Shown: one piece after another, positions 1 through 5,585 of the stretch
How positions within the stretch are numbered: position 1 is the stretch's first letter
How the letters are laid out: each line of letters starts with the position of its first letter
Source: Deltaproteobacteria bacterium
GTDB taxonomy: Bacteria > Myxococcota_A > UBA9160 > SMWR01
NCBI GenBank assembly: GCA_029261905.1
Contig: JAJDAM010000548.1
Span: 1 to 5,585 of the forward strand
Direction: 5' to 3'
DNA length: 5,585 nt
The notes under the pieces: generated by a model
What the model saw: only the letters and a program-made list of their open reading frames with translations
Database searches by the model: none
What the model was told of the DNA's origin: nothing
Position numbers and translations under genes: made by a program

Positions 1-1023
1 GCAATGGCCCGGGCAGTTCATCGCCTTGACGCCGAGCTCTTCGTCCTCGTCGCCCTCCAACAAGAACATGTCGTCTTTGAACAACTGGTAGTGGCCCGAG
101 GTCTTGAACAATTCGGTCCGAAACAGCTGCGGCGTCATGACTTCCTGATAGCCGTACTTGGGGTAGAGGTCGCGGATGTAGTTGGCCAACCCGTTGTAGA
201 GAATCATCCCTTTCGGCAGGTAGAACGGGGATCCGGGAGAAATCGGGTCGGTGAAGAACAATTCGAGGTCCGCGCCGACACGGCGATGGTCGCGTGCCTT
301 GGCCTCTTCGATTCGCGCCACGTGCGCACGCATCTGCTTCGCGTTGGCGAAAGCGGTGCCGTAGATGCGCTGGAGCATCGGGTTGCTCTCGTCGCCGCGC
401 CAGTACGCACCGGCCAACTCGGTCAACGAGAACGCTCCGATCTGCTCGGCGTTGCGTACGTGCGGGCCGCGACACAGATCGGCGAACTCGCCGTGGCGAT
501 AGATCGTGATGTCCTGGTCGGCCGGAATGTCATCGATCCGAGAGACCTTCAGTGTCTCCCCGATCCCGGAGAAGAACGCGCGTGCCTCGTCGCGTGTCAT
601 CACCTCGCGGGTGAATTCGCCCTTTTCCGCGACGATCTTGGCCATCTCCTTCTCGATCTGTTCGAGATCCTCGGGCTTGAACGGCTGAGGACACAGGAAG
701 TCGTACTGAAACTTCTCGCTGTGATCGGTGCGGCCCACGTCGATCTGCACATCGGGGTAGAGACGCTTGACGGCGTCTGCCATCACGTGCTCGGCAGAGT
801 GTCGGATGATCTCGCCACCTTGCGGGTCTTTGTCCGTGATGATCTCCACGGCTGCATCCGATTGGATCGGAACACGCAGATCGGTCAGCTCGCCATCGAC
901 CCGGCCGGCCAGCGCGGCGCGCGCCAGGCCCGGTCCGATTTGTTCGGCTACAGCAAGCAGCGTCGAACCCATGGGCATCGCAAGCGTGTTGCCGTCGGGC
1001 AAGCGGATCTGGATTTCGCTCAT
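1..1023 (-). CDS. thrS: Threonyl-tRNA synthetase, N-terminal 341 residues (3' end beyond window)
   Basis: Cytoplasmic enzyme that charges tRNA-Thr with threonine and hydrolyses mischarged Ser-tRNA-Thr. The frame reads from an ATG at 1023 to the window edge without a stop. Residues 1-62 form a TGS domain (MSEIQIRLPDGN start, then GPGLARAALAGRVDGEL). Residues 70-230 are the editing domain, with both metal/editing motifs intact: HSAEH (His75, His79) and DLCRGPH (Cys184, His188), followed by GAYWRGD and MLQRIYG. The class II catalytic core begins near residue 245 (ARDHRRVGADLELF) and is cut just after MNCPGH, where Cys337 should be the first ligand of the catalytic zinc. Bacterial ThrRS is usually about 640 residues, so roughly half lies off the left edge. 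The start fits family N-termini, and in-frame codons upstream reach a TGA after 11 codons. No Shine-Dalgarno sequence precedes the ATG. A tRNA-Val gene lies 170 bases upstream on the same strand. In many bacteria infC, rpmI and rplT follow thrS; that cannot be seen here. Confidence 0.97.
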   Translation of the reverse strand, partial: MSEIQIRLPDGNTLAMPMGSTLLAVAEQIGPGLARAALAGRVDGELTDLRVPIQSDAAVEIITDKDPQGGEIIRHSAEHVMADAVKRLYPDVQIDVGRTDHSEKFQYDFLCPQPFKPEDLEQIEKEMAKIVAEKGEFTREVMTRDEARAFFSGIGETLKVSRIDDIPADQDITIYRHGEFADLCRGPHVRNAEQIGAFSLTELAGAYWRGDESNPMLQRIYGTAFANAKQMRAHVARIEEAKARDHRRVGADLELFFTDPISPGSPFYLPKGMILYNGLANYIRDLYPKYGYQEVMTPQLFRTELFKTSGHYQLFKDDMFLLEGDEDEELGVKAMNCPGHC

Positions 1024-1122
1024 CGAAGGAGATTGGGCTTGCGGATCATGCAGCGCTCACGATTCCTGTTGCTGTGTCGGTAGAGCATTGGGTTGAGCAT
1101 CCGGGAAAGCATTGAATGGAAG

Positions 1123-1150
1123 CAGCAGCCTGACGCGTTAGGCACTGCTG
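1123..1150 (-). promoter_or_regulatory. Hairpin in the thrS leader (second of an abutting pair)
   Basis: On the minus strand CAGCAG pairs with CTGCTG. After a 2-base bulge (TG) the stem continues with CCT pairing to AGG, closing an 8-base loop AACGCGTC. The stem has nine Watson-Crick pairs. No T-run follows, so it does not look like an intrinsic terminator. It begins exactly where the preceding hairpin (1151-1178) ends and lies 99 bases before the thrS ATG. The loop contains CGT, the anticodon sequence of one tRNA-Thr. E. coli ThrRS is known to repress its own mRNA through an anticodon-like leader hairpin, but extending that to this hairpin is speculative. Confidence 0.35.
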
Positions 1151-1178
1151 ATCGGCCCGCCTTGCTCACGGGGCCGAT
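1151..1178 (-). promoter_or_regulatory. Perfect 8-bp stem-loop between tRNA-Val and thrS
   Basis: Inverted repeat ATCGGCCC / GGGCCGAT with no mismatch and a 12-base loop (minus strand CGTGAGCAAGGC). It sits 15 bases past the encoded CCA of tRNA-Val. The GC-rich stem would be stable in RNA, but no U-tract follows, so a rho-independent terminator is unlikely. It could mark a processing or 3'-trimming boundary of a tRNA-thrS transcript, or be part of a thrS leader control element. The structure is directly visible; the role is inferred. Confidence 0.4.
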
Positions 1179-1193
1179 GGGCGATGAAGTTGA

Positions 1194-1268
1194 TGGTTGG
1201 CACGGGCGGTTTCGAACCGCCGACCTCCGCCGTGTCAAGGCGGCGCTCTCCCACTGAGCTACGTGCCA
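1194..1268 (-). tRNA. tRNA-Val, anticodon GAC, encoded CCA
   Basis: A complete 72-base cloverleaf plus CCA reads on the minus strand. The acceptor stem is TGGCACG pairing with CGTGCCA (7 bp), then T8 A9. The D-stem is GCTC/GAGC, the anticodon stem CCGCC/GGCGG with loop TTGACAC (anticodon GAC at 1234-1236, which reads GUC and GUU codons), then a 5-base variable loop AGGTC and T-arm GGCGG-TTCGAAA-CCGCC. The discriminator A73 and anticodon bases A35 and C36 agree with known bacterial valine identity elements. The terminal CCA is genomically encoded at 1194-1196. The oddity is a U1-A72 first pair, where most bacterial tRNA-Val genes have G1-C72. The gene lies 55 bases after the upstream coding sequence and 170 bases before thrS, so it may be released from a longer transcript. 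Confidence 0.96.
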
Positions 1269-1323
1269 GGATTGTTCCCAGATTGGCCCGAATCGTGTCA
1301 ACGGGTTCTCTAAGAACGCGAAT

Positions 1324-2244
1324 TCAATACCGATTTCGCTCAGTCGTGTCAAACTCCCCGAGTTCGGCGTTTGGCTGGCTGGGCGGATGGCTGGGCGAAT
1401 GAAGGGACGAATGGCCCGTCGATCCGAGCCCGCCGGGGTTTCGGTTCGTCACGCGCAAACGTAAGAGGTCGGGGTCGACCTGCAGCGGAATCAGCTCCAG
1501 ATGGCCTGGAATCGACCGTTCTAACGCAGAAAGCAATTCGGAACCGCCTCGATCCGAGTCCACTGCGATCACGATTCGGCCGGGCATCGCTTCGATCAGT
1601 GTCGCCGAGCGCGCACCGGCACCCGTGACCAATGCGCTGCGAATGGCCTCGTAGTCCCGGTAGTCCTCGAGCCCCTCCAACGCGATCCGAGTCTGAAACG
1701 ACGACACAACCCCCGAGGGGGCACCCAGCAACTGGTTGGCGACGAGTCGCCCGCGCACCCGGTCGCGATCGATGTCGACCTCGACGATCACCCGATATTC
1801 GGATTCGACCTCGGGGTTCGAGCTGAACAGGGCCGGCTGCACACCGCGATCCTCGACGACGTGGAATCGGGACACGAACGGGTAAGGGTCGCTTCCGAGC
1901 GCGCTCTCGAAGCGCTCGGGGTCCTGCGGCTCGACGACTCCGAGCAGGCGGGCCGCCGATTTTCGAACCGCGTCGTTCAATGCGCTGCGGACCGCTCGGT
2001 CGCGCAACACCTGCTGCGCAGCGCCTCCCGGATAGATGGGGGCCGCGCCGACGGCTTCGACCTTCTCAATGTCGCGGGCAACCGCTGTCGGAGCGGTCGC
2101 GCCGAGCATCGCAATCGTGAAGCACGCGACCCCAATCGCGGTCCACGGCGATCGCCGCACGGGCCCGTCGTTGATGGACGGGTGCATCTCACCGCCCAAA
2201 CCGTGCCTGCGCGGCTCGTCTGCAGATTCGTCCGTTCGGTTCAT
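1324..2244 (-). CDS. Exported hypothetical protein with a FlgT-N-like N-terminal half
   Basis: I do not recognise a named gene. The product has 306 residues from the ATG that overlaps the dnaE stop (ATGA, 2241-2244). A weak GACGGA lies upstream as a possible ribosome site. A hydrophobic stretch at about residues 34-55, preceded by Arg30-Arg31, ends in TAVA-RD, so signal peptidase cleavage after Ala56 is likely and the mature protein should be periplasmic or surface exposed. The 33-residue n-region is long. An internal ATG at Met20 (2187-2185) would give a more ordinary signal peptide, with GGTGAG only just upstream. Residues 59-103 (VEAVGAAPIYPGG, then an Ala/Arg-rich helix LRDRAVRSALNDAVRKSA ending LLG) and a beta-rich part (YRVIVEVDIDRDRVRGRL, 150-167) resemble the N-terminal domain of FlgT-type proteins. 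That comparison is by eye. The tail (about 270-306) is rich in Pro, Ser, His, Gly and Asn and looks disordered. The reading frame is intact. Confidence 0.85.
   Translation of the reverse strand: MNRTDESADEPRRHGLGGEMHPSINDGPVRRSPWTAIGVACFTIAMLGATAPTAVARDIEKVEAVGAAPIYPGGAAQQVLRDRAVRSALNDAVRKSAARLLGVVEPQDPERFESALGSDPYPFVSRFHVVEDRGVQPALFSSNPEVESEYRVIVEVDIDRDRVRGRLVANQLLGAPSGVVSSFQTRIALEGLEDYRDYEAIRSALVTGAGARSATLIEAMPGRIVIAVDSDRGGSELLSALERSIPGHLELIPLQVDPDLLRLRVTNRNPGGLGSTGHSSLHSPSHPPSQPNAELGEFDTTERNRY
1376..1411. repeat. Degenerate 12-bp tandem repeat, about three copies, inside the exported-protein gene
   Basis: On the plus strand TGGCTGGGCGGA (1376-1387) is followed directly by TGGCTGGGCGAA (1388-1399, one mismatch) and a decayed copy TGAAGGGACGAA (1400-1411, 8 of 12 matching the second). 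The 12-base period keeps the frame and encodes tetrapeptide units SSLH, SPSH and PPSQ at about residues 279-290 of the exported protein. It is probably a slippage expansion in a low-complexity C-terminal tail. Confidence 0.6.
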
Positions 2245-5200
2245 GTCGACAATTCCGTCACGCGGCGTCCGAATAATCCATCGATATCCTTGAGTAGCGC
2301 GGCGCTGGCCCGGACGCCGGGGGCGCCGTTCAGCGTCATCAGCGTCTCGCTGTCACCGGGCAGCAGCAACCGAACGATCACTTCGCATTCACCGCGGTGG
2401 CTGTGCAGCAGGTCGCGCAGTGCGGTGAGCCGATCGGGTGTCGCCTCATCGGCGATCACGGTCACATCGAGTTGTTTCGACAACCGCTCATCGGCGCGAT
2501 CGAGAGCCAGGATCTGTCGAACGAGAATCTTCGGTGTGTCACCCGATTCGAGCGTCCCGCAGACCAACAGCGGAACCGGGCCGGTCTCTTCGGTTCCCTC
2601 GATGGCGCTCTTCATCAGGCTGCCGTACTGCGCGTGCGGCTCGCTGAACACGACCAGTTCGAAGCTCCCCTCGAGGTCTTCCAACTCGGCGAACGCCATC
2701 AGCGCACCGCGTCGCGTCCGGGTTTCGCGCATCGAAGACAACAAGCCTCCTACCCAGACTTCGCGACCATCGAACTTCTCCGTATCGTTGGAGACCACAT
2801 CGACGAAGCGTGACAACTGGTCGGCGACCGCGGAAAGCGGATGCCCCGACACGTAGAAGCCGATCACCTGCTTCTCGTATTCGAGGCGCTGGCGATCGGT
2901 CCATTCCGGGGTCTCCGGCAGCACCGGGGCCGGCAGCGCATCTCCGGACGGACCGCCGAACAGGCTCCCCTGCCCGATCTCGCGATCACGCTGCGTCGCC
3001 GCGCCGGATTCGAGAGCCGCATCGAGCCCCGCCCAGACCGATGCCCGGTTGTCGTGGAGCGAATCGAACGCTCCACATTTGATCAGGCTCTCCACCACGC
3101 GGCGGTTGACCTTGCGACCTTCGACCCTTTCACAAAAACTCGACAAGCTGTCGAACGGAGCGCCGCCTTTGGCTCGCGCGGCCAGCATCGAATCGATCGC
3201 GCCCTCGCCAACGTTCTTGATGCCCGAAAAGCCGAAGCGGATTCCGGTCGGCACGACGGTGAAGTCCCGAGAGGATTCATTGACGTCCGGCGGCAGCAGT
3301 TCGATACCGCGGCTGCGAATGTGAGTGATGTAGCGCGACAGCTTCTCGTGGTTGCCCGATTCTGTCGTCATCACCGCGGCGAGGTATTCGCGCGGGTAGT
3401 TCGCCTTCAGGTAGGCGGTCTGGTAAGTGATCAGTGCGTATGCGGTCGAATGCGACTTTGCGAAACCGTACCCGGCGAACTCGGCCATCAGGCCGAAGAC
3501 TTCATCGGCCTTCTTCTCGTCGATGTTTCGCTCGACCGCTCCGGCAACGAACTTGACGCGCTGCTTCTCCATCTCCTTTACTTTCTTCTTGCCCATCGCG
3601 CGGCGCAGCAGGTCGGCTTCGCCGAGGCTGTAGCCGGCCAGCCGGTTGGCGATCTGCAGTACCTGGTCCTGGTACACGATCACGCCCAGCGTTTCTGCCG
3701 TCAGCTCTTCGAGCTCGGGCAGCAGATATTCGACCGGCGTGACGCCGTTTTTGCGGTTGACGTAATCGTCGACCATGCCGGAACCGAGAGGACCCGGGCG
3801 ATACAACGCGACCAGCGGGATGACCTCTTTGAACGACTGCGGACGAAGCTTGACGACCAAATCCGTCATCCCGGCCGACTCGACCTGGAACACGGCTTCG
3901 GTGTCACCGTTCGCGAGCATCTCGTAAGTCGCCGGGTCATCGAGAGGGGCATTCTCGACCCGAAAATCGGGCTGCCCGTCCGCACGGATTCGACGCTCGG
4001 CATCGGCGATCGTTGTGAGCGTCTTCAGACCGAGAAAATCGAACTTGATCAGGCCGAGCCGTTCGACACCCGTCATGTCGTACTGGGTCACGACGTCGCC
4101 GGATTTCGGATCGCGGTACAGCGGCACCAGCTCGATCAACGGACGGTCGGCCACGACCACGCCGGCGGCATGGGTCGATGCGTGCCGGGTCAACCCCTCG
4201 AGCCCACGGGCGGTTTCGAGCAACTGAGCGACCTGCCCGTCGGCCTGCGCACGGGTTCGGATCTCGGCGCTCTGTTCGATCGCCTCGTCGAGGCTGATCC
4301 CGAGCGTGTCGGGGACGAGTTTCGAGATGCGGTCCACATCGCCATAGGCCATGCCCAACACACGCCCTACGTCCCGAATCGCCGCGCGTGCCTGGAGTTT
4401 TCCGAACGTGATGATCTGCGCGACCCGGCGCTCGTCGTCGCCTTCCCCGTTGTACTTCTCGGCGACGTACTGGATCACCCGGTCACGTCCGCGCATGCAG
4501 AAATCGACGTCGACGTCCGGCATCGAGATTCGCTCGGGATTGAGGAAGCGTTCGAAGATGATGTCGTACTCGATCGGGTCGACACCGGTGATGCCCATGC
4601 TGTACGCGACCAGGCTCCCGGCCGCCGAGCCGCGCCCGGGCCCCACTGGAATGTCTTCGCGTCGCGCGAAATCGATGAAGTCCGCGACGATCAGGAAGTA
4701 GCCCGCAAAACCCATCGGCTCGATCACGCCGAGTTCGGTCTTCATGCGCGCTTCGTACTCGGCGTACTTCCCGCTGAGCGGCTCGTCGGGCTCCAACCCC
4801 AATCGTTTTCGAAGCCCGGACCAGGCGGCCTGCTCCAGCACACCCTCCTTGGTCATTCCGGCGGGAACCTGGAAATCCGGCAGGTGGTACTCGCCGGTAT
4901 CGACTGCGAGTTCGACGTCGCAGCGCTCCGCCAACTCCAACGTGTTGGCGATCGCAGAGGGATGGTCGGCAAACACCGCGGCCATCTCGTCACCCGATTT
5001 CAGGAAGAAGCCCTGCCCGTCGAATTTGAAGCGATTCGGATCGTCGAGATTGGTTGCAGTTCCAATACACAGAAGCGCGTCGTGGTGGTCGTGATCGGCG
5101 TGGCCGAGATAGTGGCAATCGTTGGTGGCGAGCAACGGGAGATTCATGTCCTGTGACATTTTCACGAGTTCGGCATTCACGACATCCTGGTCGCCGATCC

Positions 5201-5585
5201 CGTGCCGCTGCATCTCGAGGTAGTAGCGATCTTTGAAGATGCCCGAGAAGTCCTCGACGAGTTGCCAGGCCTCCGTCGTGCGCCCACCGGTGATCGCGCG
5301 CGACACCATCGACGAAAGGCAACCCGAAGTCGCGATCAACCCCTCACTGTGGTCGCGAAGCAGATCCATGTCGATGCGCGGCTTGTAGTAGAACCCATCG
5401 AGATAGGCCTTCGAGGCCAGGTACACGAGGTTTCGGTACCCCTGCGCATTCATCGCCAACAGGATCAGGTGATTGATGGCGTCGTAGCCGCTCGAATCGT
5501 GGGCGCGTTTCTCTTTTTGGAATCTCGATCCGGTGGCGATGTACATCTCGCAGCCGATGATCGGTTTGATGCCCGCCTCGCGCGC
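2241..5585 (-). CDS. dnaE: DNA polymerase III alpha subunit, 5'-truncated by the window edge
   Basis: Catalytic subunit of the replicative polymerase. The open frame runs from the right edge (AREAGIKPIIGCE, equivalent to about residue 60 of family members) for 1114 residues to a TGA, so about 60 N-terminal residues are missing; the first visible ATG, at 5546, is internal. Window residue numbers: PHP domain 1-290, with probable metal ligands Glu13, His39, Cys89 (TSGCLSS), Asp156 and His158 (TNDCHYL). Palm: GPGRGSAAGSL at 316-325, catalytic Asp357 and Asp359 in MPDVDVDF, third Asp516 in KFDFLGL. Fingers region: LRRAMGKKK near 660-668 and YGFAKSHSTAYA near 706-717. A helix-hairpin-helix signature GIKNVGEGAI lies at 788-797. 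QGSLF at 872-876 matches the internal beta-clamp-binding consensus. An OB-fold follows (about 939-1023), then a C-terminal domain ending RRVTELST. Length and domain order fit DnaE rather than PolC, since no exonuclease domain interrupts PHP. The last codon overlaps the next gene by four bases. Confidence 0.98.
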   Translation of the reverse strand, partial: AREAGIKPIIGCEMYIATGSRFQKEKRAHDSSGYDAINHLILLAMNAQGYRNLVYLASKAYLDGFYYKPRIDMDLLRDHSEGLIATSGCLSSMVSRAITGGRTTEAWQLVEDFSGIFKDRYYLEMQRHGIGDQDVVNAELVKMSQDMNLPLLATNDCHYLGHADHDHHDALLCIGTATNLDDPNRFKFDGQGFFLKSGDEMAAVFADHPSAIANTLELAERCDVELAVDTGEYHLPDFQVPAGMTKEGVLEQAAWSGLRKRLGLEPDEPLSGKYAEYEARMKTELGVIEPMGFAGYFLIVADFIDFARREDIPVGPGRGSAAGSLVAYSMGITGVDPIEYDIIFERFLNPERISMPDVDVDFCMRGRDRVIQYVAEKYNGEGDDERRVAQIITFGKLQARAAIRDVGRVLGMAYGDVDRISKLVPDTLGISLDEAIEQSAEIRTRAQADGQVAQLLETARGLEGLTRHASTHAAGVVVADRPLIELVPLYRDPKSGDVVTQYDMTGVERLGLIKFDFLGLKTLTTIADAERRIRADGQPDFRVENAPLDDPATYEMLANGDTEAVFQVESAGMTDLVVKLRPQSFKEVIPLVALYRPGPLGSGMVDDYVNRKNGVTPVEYLLPELEELTAETLGVIVYQDQVLQIANRLAGYSLGEADLLRRAMGKKKVKEMEKQRVKFVAGAVERNIDEKKADEVFGLMAEFAGYGFAKSHSTAYALITYQTAYLKANYPREYLAAVMTTESGNHEKLSRYITHIRSRGIELLPPDVNESSRDFTVVPTGIRFGFSGIKNVGEGAIDSMLAARAKGGAPFDSLSSFCERVEGRKVNRRVVESLIKCGAFDSLHDNRASVWAGLDAALESGAATQRDREIGQGSLFGGPSGDALPAPVLPETPEWTDRQRLEYEKQVIGFYVSGHPLSAVADQLSRFVDVVSNDTEKFDGREVWVGGLLSSMRETRTRRGALMAFAELEDLEGSFELVVFSEPHAQYGSLMKSAIEGTEETGPVPLLVCGTLESGDTPKILVRQILALDRADERLSKQLDVTVIADEATPDRLTALRDLLHSHRGECEVIVRLLLPGDSETLMTLNGAPGVRASAALLKDIDGLFGRRVTELST

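Noticed and set aside
4..1083. Plus-strand open frame of 359 codons opposite thrS
   Set aside because: Antisense shadow of conserved thrS codons, with no recognisable domain.
1024..1193. T-box riboswitch ahead of thrS
   Set aside because: No T-box consensus sequence or antiterminator/terminator pair is visible, and the leader is short for a T-box.
1296..1301. Perfect TTGACA -35 hexamer on the minus strand upstream of tRNA-Val
   Set aside because: At 16-18 bases spacing there is no -10-like hexamer (GGAACA at 17), and the implied start would fall inside the tRNA.
1305..1317. Palindrome GTTCTCTAAGAAC, 7 bases after the exported-protein stop
   Set aside because: Only 5-bp arms with a 3-base spacer, and no U-tract for a terminator. 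The GTTC-N5-GAAC spacing does not fit the LexA boxes I know. Possibly chance.
1020..1352. Minus-strand frame of 110 codons through the tRNA to the thrS start
   Set aside because: It reads straight through the tRNA-Val gene and the leader hairpins, so the full-length frame is not a gene. Only its last 26 codons were kept, as a speculative leader ORF.
1324..2244. Lipoprotein signal at Cys41 of the exported protein
   Set aside because: The residues before the cysteine (GVAC) do not fit a lipobox, the cysteine falls near the start of the hydrophobic segment, and a good AxA cleavage site lies at Ala56.
1861..2856. Plus-strand open frame of 331 codons across the dnaE/exported-protein junction
   Set aside because: Antisense to two intact minus-strand genes, Arg/Ser-rich low-complexity translation, no family resemblance.
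2841..5156. Plus-strand open frame of 771 codons opposite dnaE
   Set aside because: It lies wholly antisense to a clearly recognisable dnaE. Long antisense frames are expected in GC-rich genes with G/C third positions. Its translation (Arg-, Asp- and His-rich, no motif) looks like no family.

Overview
The window is GC-rich bacterial chromosome with densely packed genes, all read from the minus strand. In transcription order (right to left) it holds the 5'-truncated gene for the DNA polymerase III alpha subunit (dnaE), a gene for an unnamed exported protein of about 306 residues, a tRNA-Val(GAC) gene, and the first 341 codons of threonyl-tRNA synthetase (thrS). The GC-rich codon use, the exported protein with a FlgT-N-like fold pattern, and a tRNA-Val directly ahead of thrS fit a deltaproteobacterial-type lineage (Myxococcota, Desulfobacterota or a relative). 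That placement is an inference from general style, not from a diagnostic marker.

Region by region: 5585-2241 is dnaE, with PHP, palm/fingers, helix-hairpin-helix, clamp-binding and OB-fold parts recognisable and about 60 N-terminal residues beyond the window edge. Its TGA stop overlaps the ATG of the next gene (ATGA). 2244-1324 encodes a signal-peptide protein of unknown role. 1323-1269 is a short spacer without a convincing promoter or terminator. 1268-1194 is tRNA-Val with an encoded CCA end and a U1-A72 pair. 1193-1024 is a 170-base thrS leader containing two directly abutting hairpins and a mini-ORF that overlaps the thrS start. 1023-1 is thrS, which stops at the window edge just after the zinc-ligand cysteine of its MNCPGH motif.

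The genes are housekeeping (replication and translation) plus one exported protein of unknown function. Shared orientation, the 4-base overlap and the short gaps suggest that some or all are co-transcribed. I see no mobile element, CRISPR array, phage gene or defence cassette, and nothing that amounts to a new biological system. The parts most worth a second look are the small ones: the thrS leader, the tRNA embedded without a clear promoter, the coupling of dnaE to an exported protein, and a DnaE PHP domain that keeps its visible metal ligands.
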